DNA from: Pocillopora verrucosa
Lineage: Eukaryota > Cnidaria > Anthozoa > Scleractinia > Pocilloporidae
Assembly: GCF_036669915.1 (NCBI RefSeq)
Contig: NC_089319.1
Coordinates: 22,486,524-22,550,523, forward strand
DNA: 64,000 bases
Reading direction: 5' to 3'
Shown here piece after piece: positions 27,905 through 39,900 of the stretch. The position numbers and the translations under genes were made by a program. Numbering within the stretch: the stretch's first letter is position 1; each line of letters starts with the position of its first letter. Below the pieces are notes generated by a model. The model did not search any database. It was not told the origin of the DNA and was given only the letters and a program-made list of their open reading frames with translations.

Positions 27905-28159
27905 GTGTTTCCACGCTGGCTTAATCACCTGCATCGCGGTACCCACAAGAAAAATTAACTCACAATTTACCGTTTTTGCGAATGATGCTAAAAAATGGAA
28001 AACTATACAAAACAATTTATTTGATTATACTTCCACCACGCTGGTTCAATCACCTGGGTACCTACAGGAACTGTTGATTCACGATGTACCGTTTTTGCAA
28101 ATGATGCGAAAAAAAAACCAACAACAACAACATGAAACAAAAAAATTAGTTGATTAAAC
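27905..28159. repeat. imperfect tandem duplication, unit about 125-130 bp
   Basis: Copies at about 27,905-28,027 and 28,028-28,159 share ordered blocks: CCACGCTGG, TCAATCACCTG (TTAATCACCTG in copy 1), GGTACC, TTTACCGTTTTTGC (TGTACC in copy 2) and GATTA-ACTTCC. A third copy begins (CTTCCATCACG) but stops. Divergence is moderate, so the duplication is old. Confidence 0.7.
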
Positions 28160-28189
28160 TTCCATCACGTCCCTACTTAGTGTCATTTT

Positions 28190-28540
28190 CCTAAAAAGAA
28201 AATTGGAAACAAGGTATTCCTTCTAAAAATAAAATTGAACAAGTTGTAAGCCGGTTTTCAATGAAGGGTGTGGGAAAAGACATAACAGTTACCAAATTGG
28301 AGATGACTCACGGCATAGCTATGTTAAGAACAAACAATAAACATGAAAATTAGCTCAGTGACGTCTTCGAAAATTACATCGAAAACCGGAATTCTACATA
28401 ACTTACTTTATTTGACGACAGAAACCGAAATTGTTCATTATTGTTCTTCATCGCGTACAAAGGTCAGAAAGCAGACAAGAGACAAAGATGGCCGCTGAGC
28501 TATGTACGTGAGGTTCTTAAGATTATTAAGGCCACCTGAA
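28190..28540. repeat. diverged duplicated segment, copy 1
   Basis: This segment aligns in order with about 30,775-31,130. Shared blocks include GGAAACAA, the TGACTCA-GGCATAGC-ATGTTAAG run, and TTTATTTGAC. Copy 1 contains AAGATGGCCGC at about 28,487, an ATG in a strong context followed 20 bases later by a donor-like GTGAGG, so a small first exon is conceivable. The duplication itself is clear; function is unknown. Confidence 0.55.
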
Positions 28541-30774
28541 AAAAGTCTAGTTAACCTAACAAAAGGACCTTACACCGCATTCAAATCACCTGCAACATTG
28601 ATAAGAAAGTGTCAAAACATACATTCTTATTCACGTTTAAAGTGCAAGTGCCGTATGTCACGACATTATATTGATTGATTCGACGTGCAAAATTTCATTC
28701 TGCGCGAGGGATATTATAATTTTTTGGTAAGACATAAAAGCGCCAAAATGAGAATATTAAATCAAAATTTAACTGAGAAGATAATTCAACGCATAACTTC
28801 GTTTTCCACGCAGTTTTATCTGAAGCGCTAATATGCTGTAATCACACGAATGACTGCTGTCTTCTGAACTCATGGCGTGTGCCAAGGTCACGCCATCTAC
28901 TTAGGGGCACTCACGAAACAAGAGGGGATTGCGTGACGAGGAAGAAAAGAAATTGGATTGTCGTGGACTTTCACCGCAGGGGGTGAGCATCGCGTGGAAA
29001 ATATTTTTAGAACTTTCATACCGGAAAAATTTTGTCTTACATACCATCACGATCGACTTAAATCGCCAGGGTGTGGTGAAAAATTAAGAAGAATATAGTG
29101 TTAATTTACCACGTGTGCTTGGAGATACTAATTTGCAGTATGTACTAATCATCTACAAATAAAAAAAAAATATATATATATGAATAGATTGTGGGTACAC
29201 GCGTTTTCAAAAGGCCTGCTTTGGCTTTATGCTTACTTAGCATAACGACTCAGCTTAGTGACTGTATCTGACATGGTAGAACTATTTAGACTGAATTCTG
29301 CGTCTTGTTCTGCTTTTTTACAGCAACAGTGGACATTATACTGCTTCCGAATTATTGCTATTTCTGTATCCAGAAGTAATAGAAATTCGTATGATCTGAA
29401 AGGGTCAACCTCTGCTATCCGACCAAGAAATGATCTACTCAATAGTACTGCCGTATATGTCGTCCATTCGACTTATTTCAACCGATGAAATTTCAGTTAT
29501 CTTTATCAATTTTCAAACATAACCTTGTTATCGCGTCAAAAAAATTAAATACTTTTTGGTAAAAATCTTTAAAGCGGCAGTTAAAGCAAAACCGTTTATC
29601 GAATTCTCATCACACAGCCATGCACCTGCTTTGATTTACTTCATTCGTGATAGCTGTCCGAGAATCAACCATGAAACCCACGCAACAAACAATCACTACA
29701 AACTTTATTGACTATTTGAAAGAAGGCTTTCGTACCCGAGTTTGTTGTGTATACGTAGAATTATTTAGGCTCACAAACTTAAATTAAATTCGCACTTAAA
29801 ATCAATGTTTGGGAACAGACCCAAACTTCATCAAAGTTCCTCAGTTTTAAACCTATCGTGTCTCGTTGCACAGTTATATAACACAGCATAGATTCGGCTT
29901 CATTCCATCACAAATACAGCCTAACTAAGAAAACCATCTCCGATTCCTTTCACACCAATTCATTTTACAGTTTATTAATTCCAAACTGCAATCTAACACA
30001 GTAACATGGAGAACTAGCTAAAGTTGCCTCCTATAAAGGTAACTGAACAAACTAAGAACTGTTTTACCACAACAAACACAAATTAAACGAGCTTACTTTA
30101 GTTCGCATAACGAGTCCTATTTCGTTGAGGATTTCCTCTTCTCCAATAGGGATAACAGTTGTCATGATCTGGTATTAAATACACGTAATCTCCTAACCCT
30201 TTAAGACCTTAACACCCCGGTGCAAATTACTCATGCCCAAACTCAGTGATAATTCCGAACAGTTCAGAAATGTGTATTACTGAACAGCAGTTGAAAGCTC
30301 ACCCCATCTCGTTTCCAGAGCTCGTGGTTTTGCTTTCACAGGTAAAATTGATCAAACTCAGTCGTGTTACTAAGAGACCACCTTCCTGTTAATTGTCTGC
30401 ACTGTATATTTATCCTTAGACGAATGGTACTGGTCTATTCTTTTTGTGCGGATCAAATCAGTATCGCAGTGGCTCGCCATAAAATTTCTCTCCAGTTCAC
30501 GAAGTGAAACAATATCAATAAAATACCATCGAAACAAATTTCAGTCGTCCTAAATACAATTATAGGCACCGTTCAACTTGTTTCTTAATATTTCTCGACC
30601 TGCTGGTATATCATACAAGTAGAAAAAGATAGACGTCCAATCCATACATCGTTTTTATTAAGCACTTTTAACATCTGATGAAAATTTTCGGAGAGAAGAG
30701 GCACTCAAACTTCAGCTTCCCTGTTATAACCTCGTTCTTCCACTGAACCGGCTTTACCCTTCCTTGCGAAAGTA

Positions 30775-31130
30775 TCCACAAAAGATAGGAAACAAATTTC
30801 TTCCAAGTACAAATTGTATCGGCTGGGGTACCAGGTACTCGTCTACCACTTGAAATTGCGTGGGAAAAATAAATTTTAGCTAATAATAACGTGATGACTC
30901 AAGGCATAGCAATGTTAAGAGCAAACAAATAGCACGTAAATAGGCAAGGTGAATCGTTTGATTATCTCATCGGAAACAGGAAATAAAATTAGGCCTCTTT
31001 TATTTGACAATTCAAACCACAAACATTAGCTGTTGTGTGTATCGGGTAGTTTAGTAAGATAGCGGACAGACACAAAAGACAGCAGTTAAATTGTGCACGT
31101 GTAGTTGTCAGGACTATTCGTTCATCTGAT
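30775..31130. repeat. diverged duplicated segment, copy 2
   Basis: Partner of 28,190-28,540, in the same orientation, about 2.6 kb away. The ATG-bearing motif of copy 1 is altered here (AAGATAGCGGAC), so only copy 1 keeps the potential start codon. Confidence 0.55.
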
Positions 31131-33220
31131 AAAAGCGCAGCGAGCAAACAAAAGAAATCAAACTGCGTGACAACCGCAATGTGATGACTTGAGTGGGAAT
31201 AAATTACACCATTGTTTCTATGAAGCTAATGTCCGGGCTGAGTGAAATCCGTCTGGATAATATTCAAAGCTGTACTATGTTATATTCAGACTTGAACGTG
31301 TTATTCTCCCAATCTATGGCTTCGTTGAGGCTTCATTATTATATTTCAATAAATACGTGATCAGTGTAAAAAGTACATGTCGTATTAAAAAGAACCAATT
31401 TTTTGAGATGCTAGAGAAAAATAATATCAGAACAATCTACTGAGTCAGACTAAGAGTTTATCAAAATTACACGGCAATGAAAAAACATCTTTCATCTACC
31501 AATAAACAGACGTAATAAGATGTTGAAGATGAAAAGAGTACAAACTCACGCTGTCCCCGCGGAGGTCATCACGCCCCCCCTCCGAATTGTGCAACGTACG
31601 CCTCAAAGCAAACCCACATGGTCTTGTACCAGTAGAGCAAGTAAATGTACACAGTAATTTTAGAAAAGAATAACGGGAAATTTTAGTGTCACTGTGAATA
31701 ATTTAGTACAGTTTTCTTGTGACAGAAGGTATCCACAATGTGAACTGGATATGTCGGATATTAAAACTCGTTGTCAGTTCAAAGTGCATAACTAATGATG
31801 GCTCTCGCTCAGATTGCTAAAAATTTCAGTCACGGTAGCAGATTACAGTCGTTGTTATGAACCGACCCTCGCAAGGACGATAACATTGCACGAGCGAGAT
31901 TTAAATAGTGACACTTAATGATAATTTCAGCGCAGATATAAGAAACAAACGCTAAAGAAACCGAAAGCACCAGAAGAAAGTGCAGAAAAAAACAAAAAAC
32001 TGGACAAGACTTACTCGGAATGGATGCAGATATCCCGAAAAAACGTCAGCCCAATCTATTCCAACTAAACCGCCGTTTCTTGAAATATTTTTTTTACACT
32101 TAACAATCCTTGAAAAACATCATTGACACGTTTGCTCCGCAACCGACATTTCTCCAGCTGAAAACTGTTCATTTACCATTTGGGATTCAATCCATACGGT
32201 TAACGTTTTCCAAAGATTAGGAAAAAGAGCAATTTTTATATGAGTATTTTTCCGTCGATTTTTTTGTACATTCGTTTAGTGATTGGTGTAGAAAATTGGC
32301 GCCATCCCCTAAAAAAATAACATTGAAATTAAAACCAATCCCTACTGAGCCAATCGCGTTTTACCGCGTTTCAAGCAGTTTGTTTGTCTTAAATTTTATT
32401 TCTAATCGGTTTCTTATAGTACTGCTTAATTAAAACCTGGGCTGTAGGGAACAGCGTTGCATGGGGGGGGGGGGAGGGTGCTCAATCAAGGGGGGGTGTG
32501 GGGGCGCAGCAATGGGACAAAAACTAAAACAAGAAAAAAACAGACAATGCACATACAAAGGAACTGTTCAAACACATGGACATAGATAAAGTAGAAGAGA
32601 AAAGAAAATTTTCTCTTGTGCTGATCCCGCTCTTATTGAAGCTTAAAAAGTTGTAAATAAAGTGGAAATAGAAAGAGGTTTACTTTGTATCGCTGTTATT
32701 TAAGAAAGTGAGGGAGGGGAAGGCGCTTACTCTAGGGGGGCGTTTGTTTGACACTATAGCCTGTAGGAATGGGTGCTTATTCAGAGGAGGGCACTTATTA
32801 GAGTAAATACGGTATCTTCCTTTGCCCTAATTGGGTGTTTTGATGTCTCTGATTTTTCATTACGTAGACTAAATACGTCACTTTTAACTTCGATTATATT
32901 CAGAGATGGACAATACTATAAACCCTACTTTTTAACTAACACCTTACACCCAATACCACATATATCTAGTTACCTTGAAACGGTTGAAGTGCAGTGAAGT
33001 AGATGGAGAATAACTTCTTGTTGAAGTAACAAACACTACTTGAAGTGTTTTCTCTAAAATAATCTAAAAAAGTATGAGATGAAAAAGAGAGCAAGCTGTT
33101 AGCGATGTCAGATGAAAAATTTTTCTGTGGTTTCTCTTGATCAGCAAAGAAACCAGTTATCCCTTCCCCAAGCTACTTCCAATAACAGATGAAAAGACTA
33201 AAACCAAGGATGAGCACAGA
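31131..33220. other. gene-free stretch with G-runs
   Basis: No gene is supported. It contains a G-run cluster at 32,464-32,512 and a segment at about 32,700-32,815 ending in ACTTATTAGAG-AAATACGGTA that resembles a common low-copy repeat of cnidarian genomes. The latter assignment is from memory and weak. Confidence 0.45.
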
Positions 33221-33224
33221 GCCC

Positions 33225-33540
33225 ATGACCAGTACCCCCTCATAATTATGAAAGGTTGAGTCAGCTTACACACCTCATCAGAGCTTATCCCAGTTTCAGT
33301 AGCATGAAGTGACTAAGTGTATTGCTTATTCCCTGTGGACAGAATGCCAGTCCATGGTTACCACCCACCCCACCCCCCCCCTCCCTCCTATTGACCCTCT
33401 GCATTTGGTCAGCTTTCCTCAAAAGTTTGCCAGAACTCATTTAAACTCCTAGATGGGGAGAGTTGAACATCTCGCTCAAAAACACAGCACAAAGACCCAG
33501 CCAGGGTTCACACCGACACCTTTTTACTTGCAGTCTCCCC
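33225..33540. repeat. decayed tRNA-related SINE-like repeat
   Basis: The segment shares a recognisable order with 39,205-39,500. It has a GAGCTTA-CC start, a C-rich tract, then ACTCCTAG-GGAGAG, a stretch of alternating AC/CA-rich DNA (AACACAGCACAA), and finally a GGGTTCA-like box that resembles a tRNA B box read on the other strand. Both copies are heavily mutated. This order matches a dispersed SINE type I associate with cnidarians; that identification is from memory. Confidence 0.45.
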
Positions 33541-36397
33541 CCTTCACTCAGAACCACTCAAATTAAGTATTCTTAAAGGGAAAATAACCCTCTCACCAAT
33601 AGATACTTATTTGGGTACAGGCATAAATTCTCTGTTTCCCCTTATTGAAAATTTGTCAGTATTGTGGCACTGTTACTAAGCCATAAGTGGTCTGTAGAAA
33701 AATAGGGAGGCTGTTAACATATGGTACCCATTGTGGCACAAGCTTGCTCACTTCATACAATACCAATCAGTTGAAATTGTGTAGTATGTTTAATAGACCA
33801 CAGCCTGAGAAGGCACAGATACTCTGATAGTTGAGATTGTTTGAGAAAACTTGATTTGACAAGTCTTCTTCCCAAGATTTGCTGACCAAAGCTGCAAGAC
33901 CACCTACCAGTTACAACTAAATCAGCAAAGCGCTCAACTGCCATGCAAATAGTCGAGGGCTTGAGCCTAACACCAGGTAAACTATTGGGGTGTTAACTAA
34001 CAGAGGTGTACTGGTATGTGCTGCCTTTACAATTCAATCAGCATATGATGTGACAAGACATTCTGAAGTAGTCTTCTCAAATAGGTCTAAGACACTGTGG
34101 GTTCTAAATTTCGCTAGGAATCACAAATTTAGCCAGGAATTTTAAAAAATACACACAAGGAGTAGCAGTGAGAAGGGTTTTGGGTAGGACAAAATGGACT
34201 ACTGACCGTAGCTTAAGGAGCTGTCATATGCTGACCCTAAATCTCAACCAACATAGCAAGCATTGTAGGGTATCACACTGAGTATATTAGTTTGTCAGCT
34301 TTAACATGACTGAGACACTTCTCATACCTCTTAAACAGAGTGACTAAAGTGGGTGACAAGTGTGGCAAGAGCCTGAAATTATAGAGGTTGCATTCATCAC
34401 CCATTAAATATCCACTGAAGTCAGGAAAGTGTGATGGTATCTAGACTGTCAACGCAAATTAAAAGCACTTAATCCAACGACCAGAAGCTGACCGAATACG
34501 GAAATTCTTCCATGCTTTGCATAATTCAAGTGAAAGAGGGAAGGATAGTATGTTGTCGATAGAATAACAAAAACACTTACCGTTTCGTCAGAACGCACGT
34601 CGCGCAGTTGTTTTGAAAATGGCCGCCTGGAAATCTCCTCATTTAAAAACCGCTGAATGAAAGAGCGTGGATCTTAAAACTCGTGTGCAGGATCTCTCAA
34701 ATGTTTCATCGCCATTTACTGGGCGAGGCATGGATAAAAATTCCTCTCCTACGGGCCCGTGTTTCATAGTATTGAAAGTGCCTCTCCACCGGTACTTCTG
34801 AGAATATACTATCAACACAATCACTAAGAGTGTAATCTTAGAGTTTCAAGGGTCTTTCTAGACATAAATGTAGTGAAAGAACCATGGTCGAGAGAAACGA
34901 GGAGCGACGTACACACACTTTGGAAACCGTAGCGAAGATTGGAGAAACAATTGCTTGAAGTGGGAGGACAGACAAAGTTTCCTTAAGAGTGTCATAAAAT
35001 CGCAAAACTAAACAAAACAAAAGAAAAAAAAGCAAACTTATCGAGTCAATCCGAACAGAAGTTTGGGAGCCAGTGAAAACGTGATGTAGACCCAGGTAGT
35101 AAAGTCACGATCAATTTTAGTGTTGCATTTGATTAACAGGGAAGGGAACGTGAGTTTTTATAGCCAATCGTGGAGCGCAGTGAAGTGAAACCTATGCCGT
35201 CATGGAGAATACTCTTGCCACTCTACAGAAAATTTGTCTCGTTACGGTCGTCGAGAAGAGAAACCATCATATCACCCTTAAATCCTAACTTTGCTGAGCG
35301 TATTCCAACAATCATAACAACAATACTAACAACATTAAAAAAAACTTTTATTTCAACAAATTCTCTGCAACGTGGTTGCCAAAACCATCGTTAAATAATC
35401 GGTACACAACTGGTAGAGAATCAATAAAAGCAAATCTAACTCCTTTTGCTAGTTCTTGGCTCTCGCCGTTTTTCAATCACCAGCTCTTTCGCGAGTTTCC
35501 GTTGACCAAAAGACTGAAAGAGGCTAGAACTAGCTCTTTCAAAAACCTACATTCACAAAAAGTGAAGAATTTCGATGCCATAACACGGCAATTAGAAAGT
35601 AAAGCATTTTGTAAAAAAATTAAAATCGCGTCTTACCAAACAAATCTTTCGCGATTCCCTAACTTCAAAGGTAATTTAACTTGGACACAGCGGTAAAACG
35701 TCGGACATGCGCGAGGGGATCAATTCTGACCCACCGCGCGCCAATTTACAAGGCAAAATTGGGTTCTGAAAGCCTGAAAGCATTACAACGTTCGCACATG
35801 CGTGGACGTTTGACCGCTCTGTGTTAAACTTGTATCAAAAACAGTCCAAATTTATTACAGAATTAAGGGCTGATCGAGCAGCCGAGGACAATTAGACGCT
35901 CTGAAAGGCCTGGACGCAATGGGCGACAAGTGATGGCAGCTACACTTAGCCATAATTTACCTCGTGTGACAGGGGAATGTTTGAGAACATCTTAATCCCC
36001 AAAAGAATGTTGTCCCACAACAAGTAGCGTCTGTTCAAAATGCTTTTGAATGCGGTTGACCACCGAAGGGATGAATTGATAAGGAACAACAAATTGCTTT
36101 GAAAGCAGTTTGCTAGTTGTCGAAGAAACATGTCAAACGACTTATTGTCTGAGCGTCCAAGCCTTAACACAAATATTGGTTCCAAAACGAAGCTTCGTGG
36201 ACATAAAAAATTATTTTTCAGAATGAGGACATTTCGAATCAGGAACTATCTACATGTAACTTGCGAAGGTAGATGCCACTTTGTCCTTTCGTTTTTTAAA
36301 CAGAGTGTGAATTAAAAATTCTGAAAAAGTTGTTTGCTCTCTCAGATCAGGAACTGCCAAATCCATTGTGAAGAAACGTCGTAGACATAACTATTTC
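33541..36397. other. gene-free stretch between repeat block and transporter gene
   Basis: No exon with supportable borders. An ATGGCCGCC in good initiation context at about 34,619 opens only 13 codons. A plus-strand open frame at 35,376-35,696 is composition-driven. A TTTATT at 35,851 could serve as a distal polyadenylation signal for the minus-strand transporter gene. Confidence 0.45.
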
Positions 36398-36640
36398 CGT
36401 GAATATGAAAGTGAAAATAAGGCCTGAAAAATTCAGGCCTGTACGGGATTTGAAACCCATGACCTCCGCGATACCGGTGCAGAGGTCATCGCAGAGGTCA
36501 TGGGCTCAAATCCCGTACAGACCCAAATTTTTTTCAGGCCTTATTTTCACTACTGTTCAAGTAGTGTTTATTACTGCGAGGATCACTTTCATATTCACGC
36601 CTTTATCTACAGTTCAAATATATGACTTAACACATTCTTA
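36398..36640. repeat. head-to-head SINE pair forming a foldback
   Basis: The arms at 36,411-36,466 and 36,494-36,550 are nearly complementary. Each arm carries the 3' part of a tRNA-derived SINE: a B-box-like GGTTTCAAATCCC or GGCTCAAATCCC, then CCGTACAG, then an oligo-T with flanking CAGGCC. The right copy continues with the family tail to about 36,640. The element lies downstream of the minus-strand transporter stop codon, so it may be in its 3' UTR. A minus-strand AATAAA (plus 36,567-36,572) occurs inside the right tail. Confidence 0.75.
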
Positions 36641-36965
36641 GCCGTCCATAACTATTTCCAACAACTACAACTGCTAGCATCGTCAGTATCATAAAAAATG
36701 GTCGGTTTGTGTCAATTCGTCAGCCGAACGTACCAAGATCACCTTCATTCGCTTGACCGTGCATTAAAAGACCTTAGTTCACAAAGGTTCAAGGCGGTCA
36801 AAGATTCGCCAAGCCCAAAGTACAGGGTGGAGATCTCAAGCAGGTTAACTTGGCCTCGCAATGTCATCATAAGCTCGCTCTATGTTTATCGACAACTCGT
36901 CTCCTTCGTTAGTTCCCAAGGATTTCAGGTCTTTTTTCTGTTCTATCGTCATTCTACCCCTTGGT

Positions 36966-39900
36966 TTATATCCACCGAAGGTCAGAAAACAAGGAAGGTA
37001 GAAATATAAATAGTCCATACAACCAAAACGCCGCGAACACCGGCATCATGAGATCGCCTTTTTCAGACTTGGTTAAAAACGTGATTGCTATTGTGATCCA
37101 AATCCACGCAAAACCTTGAGTGTTGGTGCTGAGAAGAGGAGTGGAGAACTTAAGCTGATAAAGGAGAGCAGCTTGACTGGTTAAACGAAGGACAGCCTGA
37201 AAGGGAAAAACCAAACGAACGTTTAAACACCCTTGCATAAGAGACGGTAACAATTTTGTTAGAATAATGACTGTAAATATATGAAAATCATATATGTGCA
37301 CTGCGGTGAAGAAACGAATATAAGCGACCCTCGCAGCTATGAACACTACTGAACTAGTAATTGAAATAAGACCTGAAAAAAATTCAGGCCTGTACGGAAT
37401 TTGAACCCATGGCCTCTGCGATACCGGTGCAGCGTTCTACCAACTGAGCTAACAAGCCAACTGGGAGCTGATTGTGTAGTAGAATAGATTTCCAGACAAA
37501 CGCACAGGAAGCGCAAGCTCAACACGCTTTTAATGCCCTAACAATCGCCCCGAGTGGGGAGGGCTTAACAATTTCCAATGCTTCCAAATTGACATATTTA
37601 ACTCTCCCCCTTGGGGTCGTCCAACTTTTTATATCACTCGTAGGATTGCAAACTGAATTGGACTCCACTCAGTCGTACCACCATCATTAATGATATTCTA
37701 TGTGTGCTTATTCATCCTGTCTACAATGCATCAATTGAAAAGAAAAACCCTGTCACAAACCAATCATAACTAATAATAAGTATTAAAATTTCTTCAATCT
37801 GGTTGGTTAAAAGTGGTACAGTTTTCTGGTAATACAATGCACAAGAGAATTAATTCAGTGCAGAAAAGTTAATCAGAGCTAGAACGGGAGAAATTTGAGC
37901 ACCTGAGCTTCGAACATTTTTTGTAACTTGGAAAAGAACAATGGTTGTTTTGACAGAATATATTTTTTCAAAAAAAAAAAAAATGTGCTTATTTATTCTA
38001 AATTGCACTTGAAATAATTTGATTACCCGACAAAGATGAAGTTTTTGTGCGCATTTTTCAAGTACTATAGAAAATCAACAATGCCAAAGTGCTATCAAGT
38101 TAAGTAGACTCACCAGAAAGAACACACTGAAGATGACATTCACCATTCCTCTCCGTGACACCTCCAGTTCCAGAGCAGGAACCTCACCAAACAACAAGGC
38201 AATAAATGGTAGACATACAACACAGCTGAAATTTAACAAATAAAGTAGCTCTGGATGTGAAGCCTGCAACAGATAAGAAATCACAGTCACTAAGCACATT
38301 TATTAACCCTTTAAATCCCATGACTGACCAAGACAGAATTTCTCCTTACAATATCAATACAATATCAACCAGATAAGTGATGAGAATAAAGAAAAATATA
38401 AATTTGGGGATAATTAGTTGATCCGATACTAAATTCTCTGAACTAACATTACAAGAACTGTGTGGTTCAAAGTGAGGAGAATGACAAATTTGATCTGGGA
38501 ATTAAAGGATTAAGTGAACAATAAACACATTCCAGTGGTACTTGTAAGGATTAAGGCTATAGAGATCCTTTGAAAAAGAAATTGCAAAGTTAATAATATT
38601 AACAAATAAAAGAAGATTTATTACAAGTACAGAGTAGGGCTTGAATAAAGTTTTCTTAATAACTAGTCCCTTAGTTAATTGACATAAATTTACCAGTTTA
38701 TATAGTTTTTTTTTTTAATTCTAAGAAACTATGCTTGAACTAATAACCTACATTACAGACATGTTTAATGACATATAAATACCCTGGACAAATACACTTT
38801 TCTATGTACAGAAAAAAAAATTGCCTAAGACCTGCATATAGATACATACCTTATGCAGAAAGCGTTTTGCATGCACAGTAAAAAAAGCCAAAGAAGCACT
38901 CATTATCAAGGCAAAGACACCATCACTAAATGACACTTTGAATTTTGCTGTTGAATCCTCAAGTGAGCAGAAGAGAACCACGAGAAGTGAACATAGAATA
39001 ACCACAAATATGACAATCCTGTCATTATAACACTGACGACTGGTCAACCATGATGCTAGTAGAACCATCGCTGGTGTTAGGGCAAGGGATAGCTGGGACA
39101 GATAAATACAAATTGGTTATAATTCAACAATTGATCAAACATTAATTCATACCATAACAGATCAAACAGTTTCACTACCACAGGTAGGTAAGTAGGTAAC
39201 ATCTGTACTTGAGTCAAGTGACCCATCCAGCAGGAGCTTATGCCAGGTTCTATGGCATGAAACTACTAAGAGGATTAATACTCCCCCCCCCTCCCCACCC
39301 CCCAGGATGGGATGTCAATCTATCGCAAGGTTACCCCTCAGCATTTCATCAGGGTTCCCAGAAAATTCACCAGTACCCATTCATACTCCTAGGCAGAGAG
39401 AGGTGCTGTGAAAGTGAAGTATTTTTGCCCACACATAAAACACAATGACTTGAATTGGACCAGGTCTTGAGCCCAGACCTCCACAATGTGAGACACTCAC
39501 CACATCTCCTACATTCTTAAAATGCCACTTGATCATAAATATCCCATACAAAATAGGCCATTTTACAGTTGTGTACTTACACATAGTTGCCAAGCCTTCG
39601 ATTTGGAGTGAGGCTGAAGGTGACCTTGTTGTGATGGGGACCAGTATCTAGTTGGCATGATAACAAAGTAATCTACATTTGAAAAGTAGCAATGTTTGTA
39701 ACATAACCAGGTCACCCTTAGCCTCACTCCTGTTCAAAGGCTTGGCAACTAAGATGGACTACTGGAGAAAATCTTAATGATACCTTCCAGAGCATAGTCA
39801 AACCCACAGTTTTCCTTGAGCTTAACTCTTGGAAAATTGTTCTCTTCCCACAAGAAATGGTGTTCATATTTTTCAATCGATTAGCAACAAGAACTGATAC

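Noticed and set aside
34619..34660. ATGGCCGCC in good initiation context
   Set aside because: The frame closes after 13 codons and no donor precedes the stop.
37386..37458. Functional tRNA-Thr gene
   Set aside because: A and B boxes are present, but the acceptor stem does not pair and the sequence runs on into a SINE tail shared with other copies in the window.
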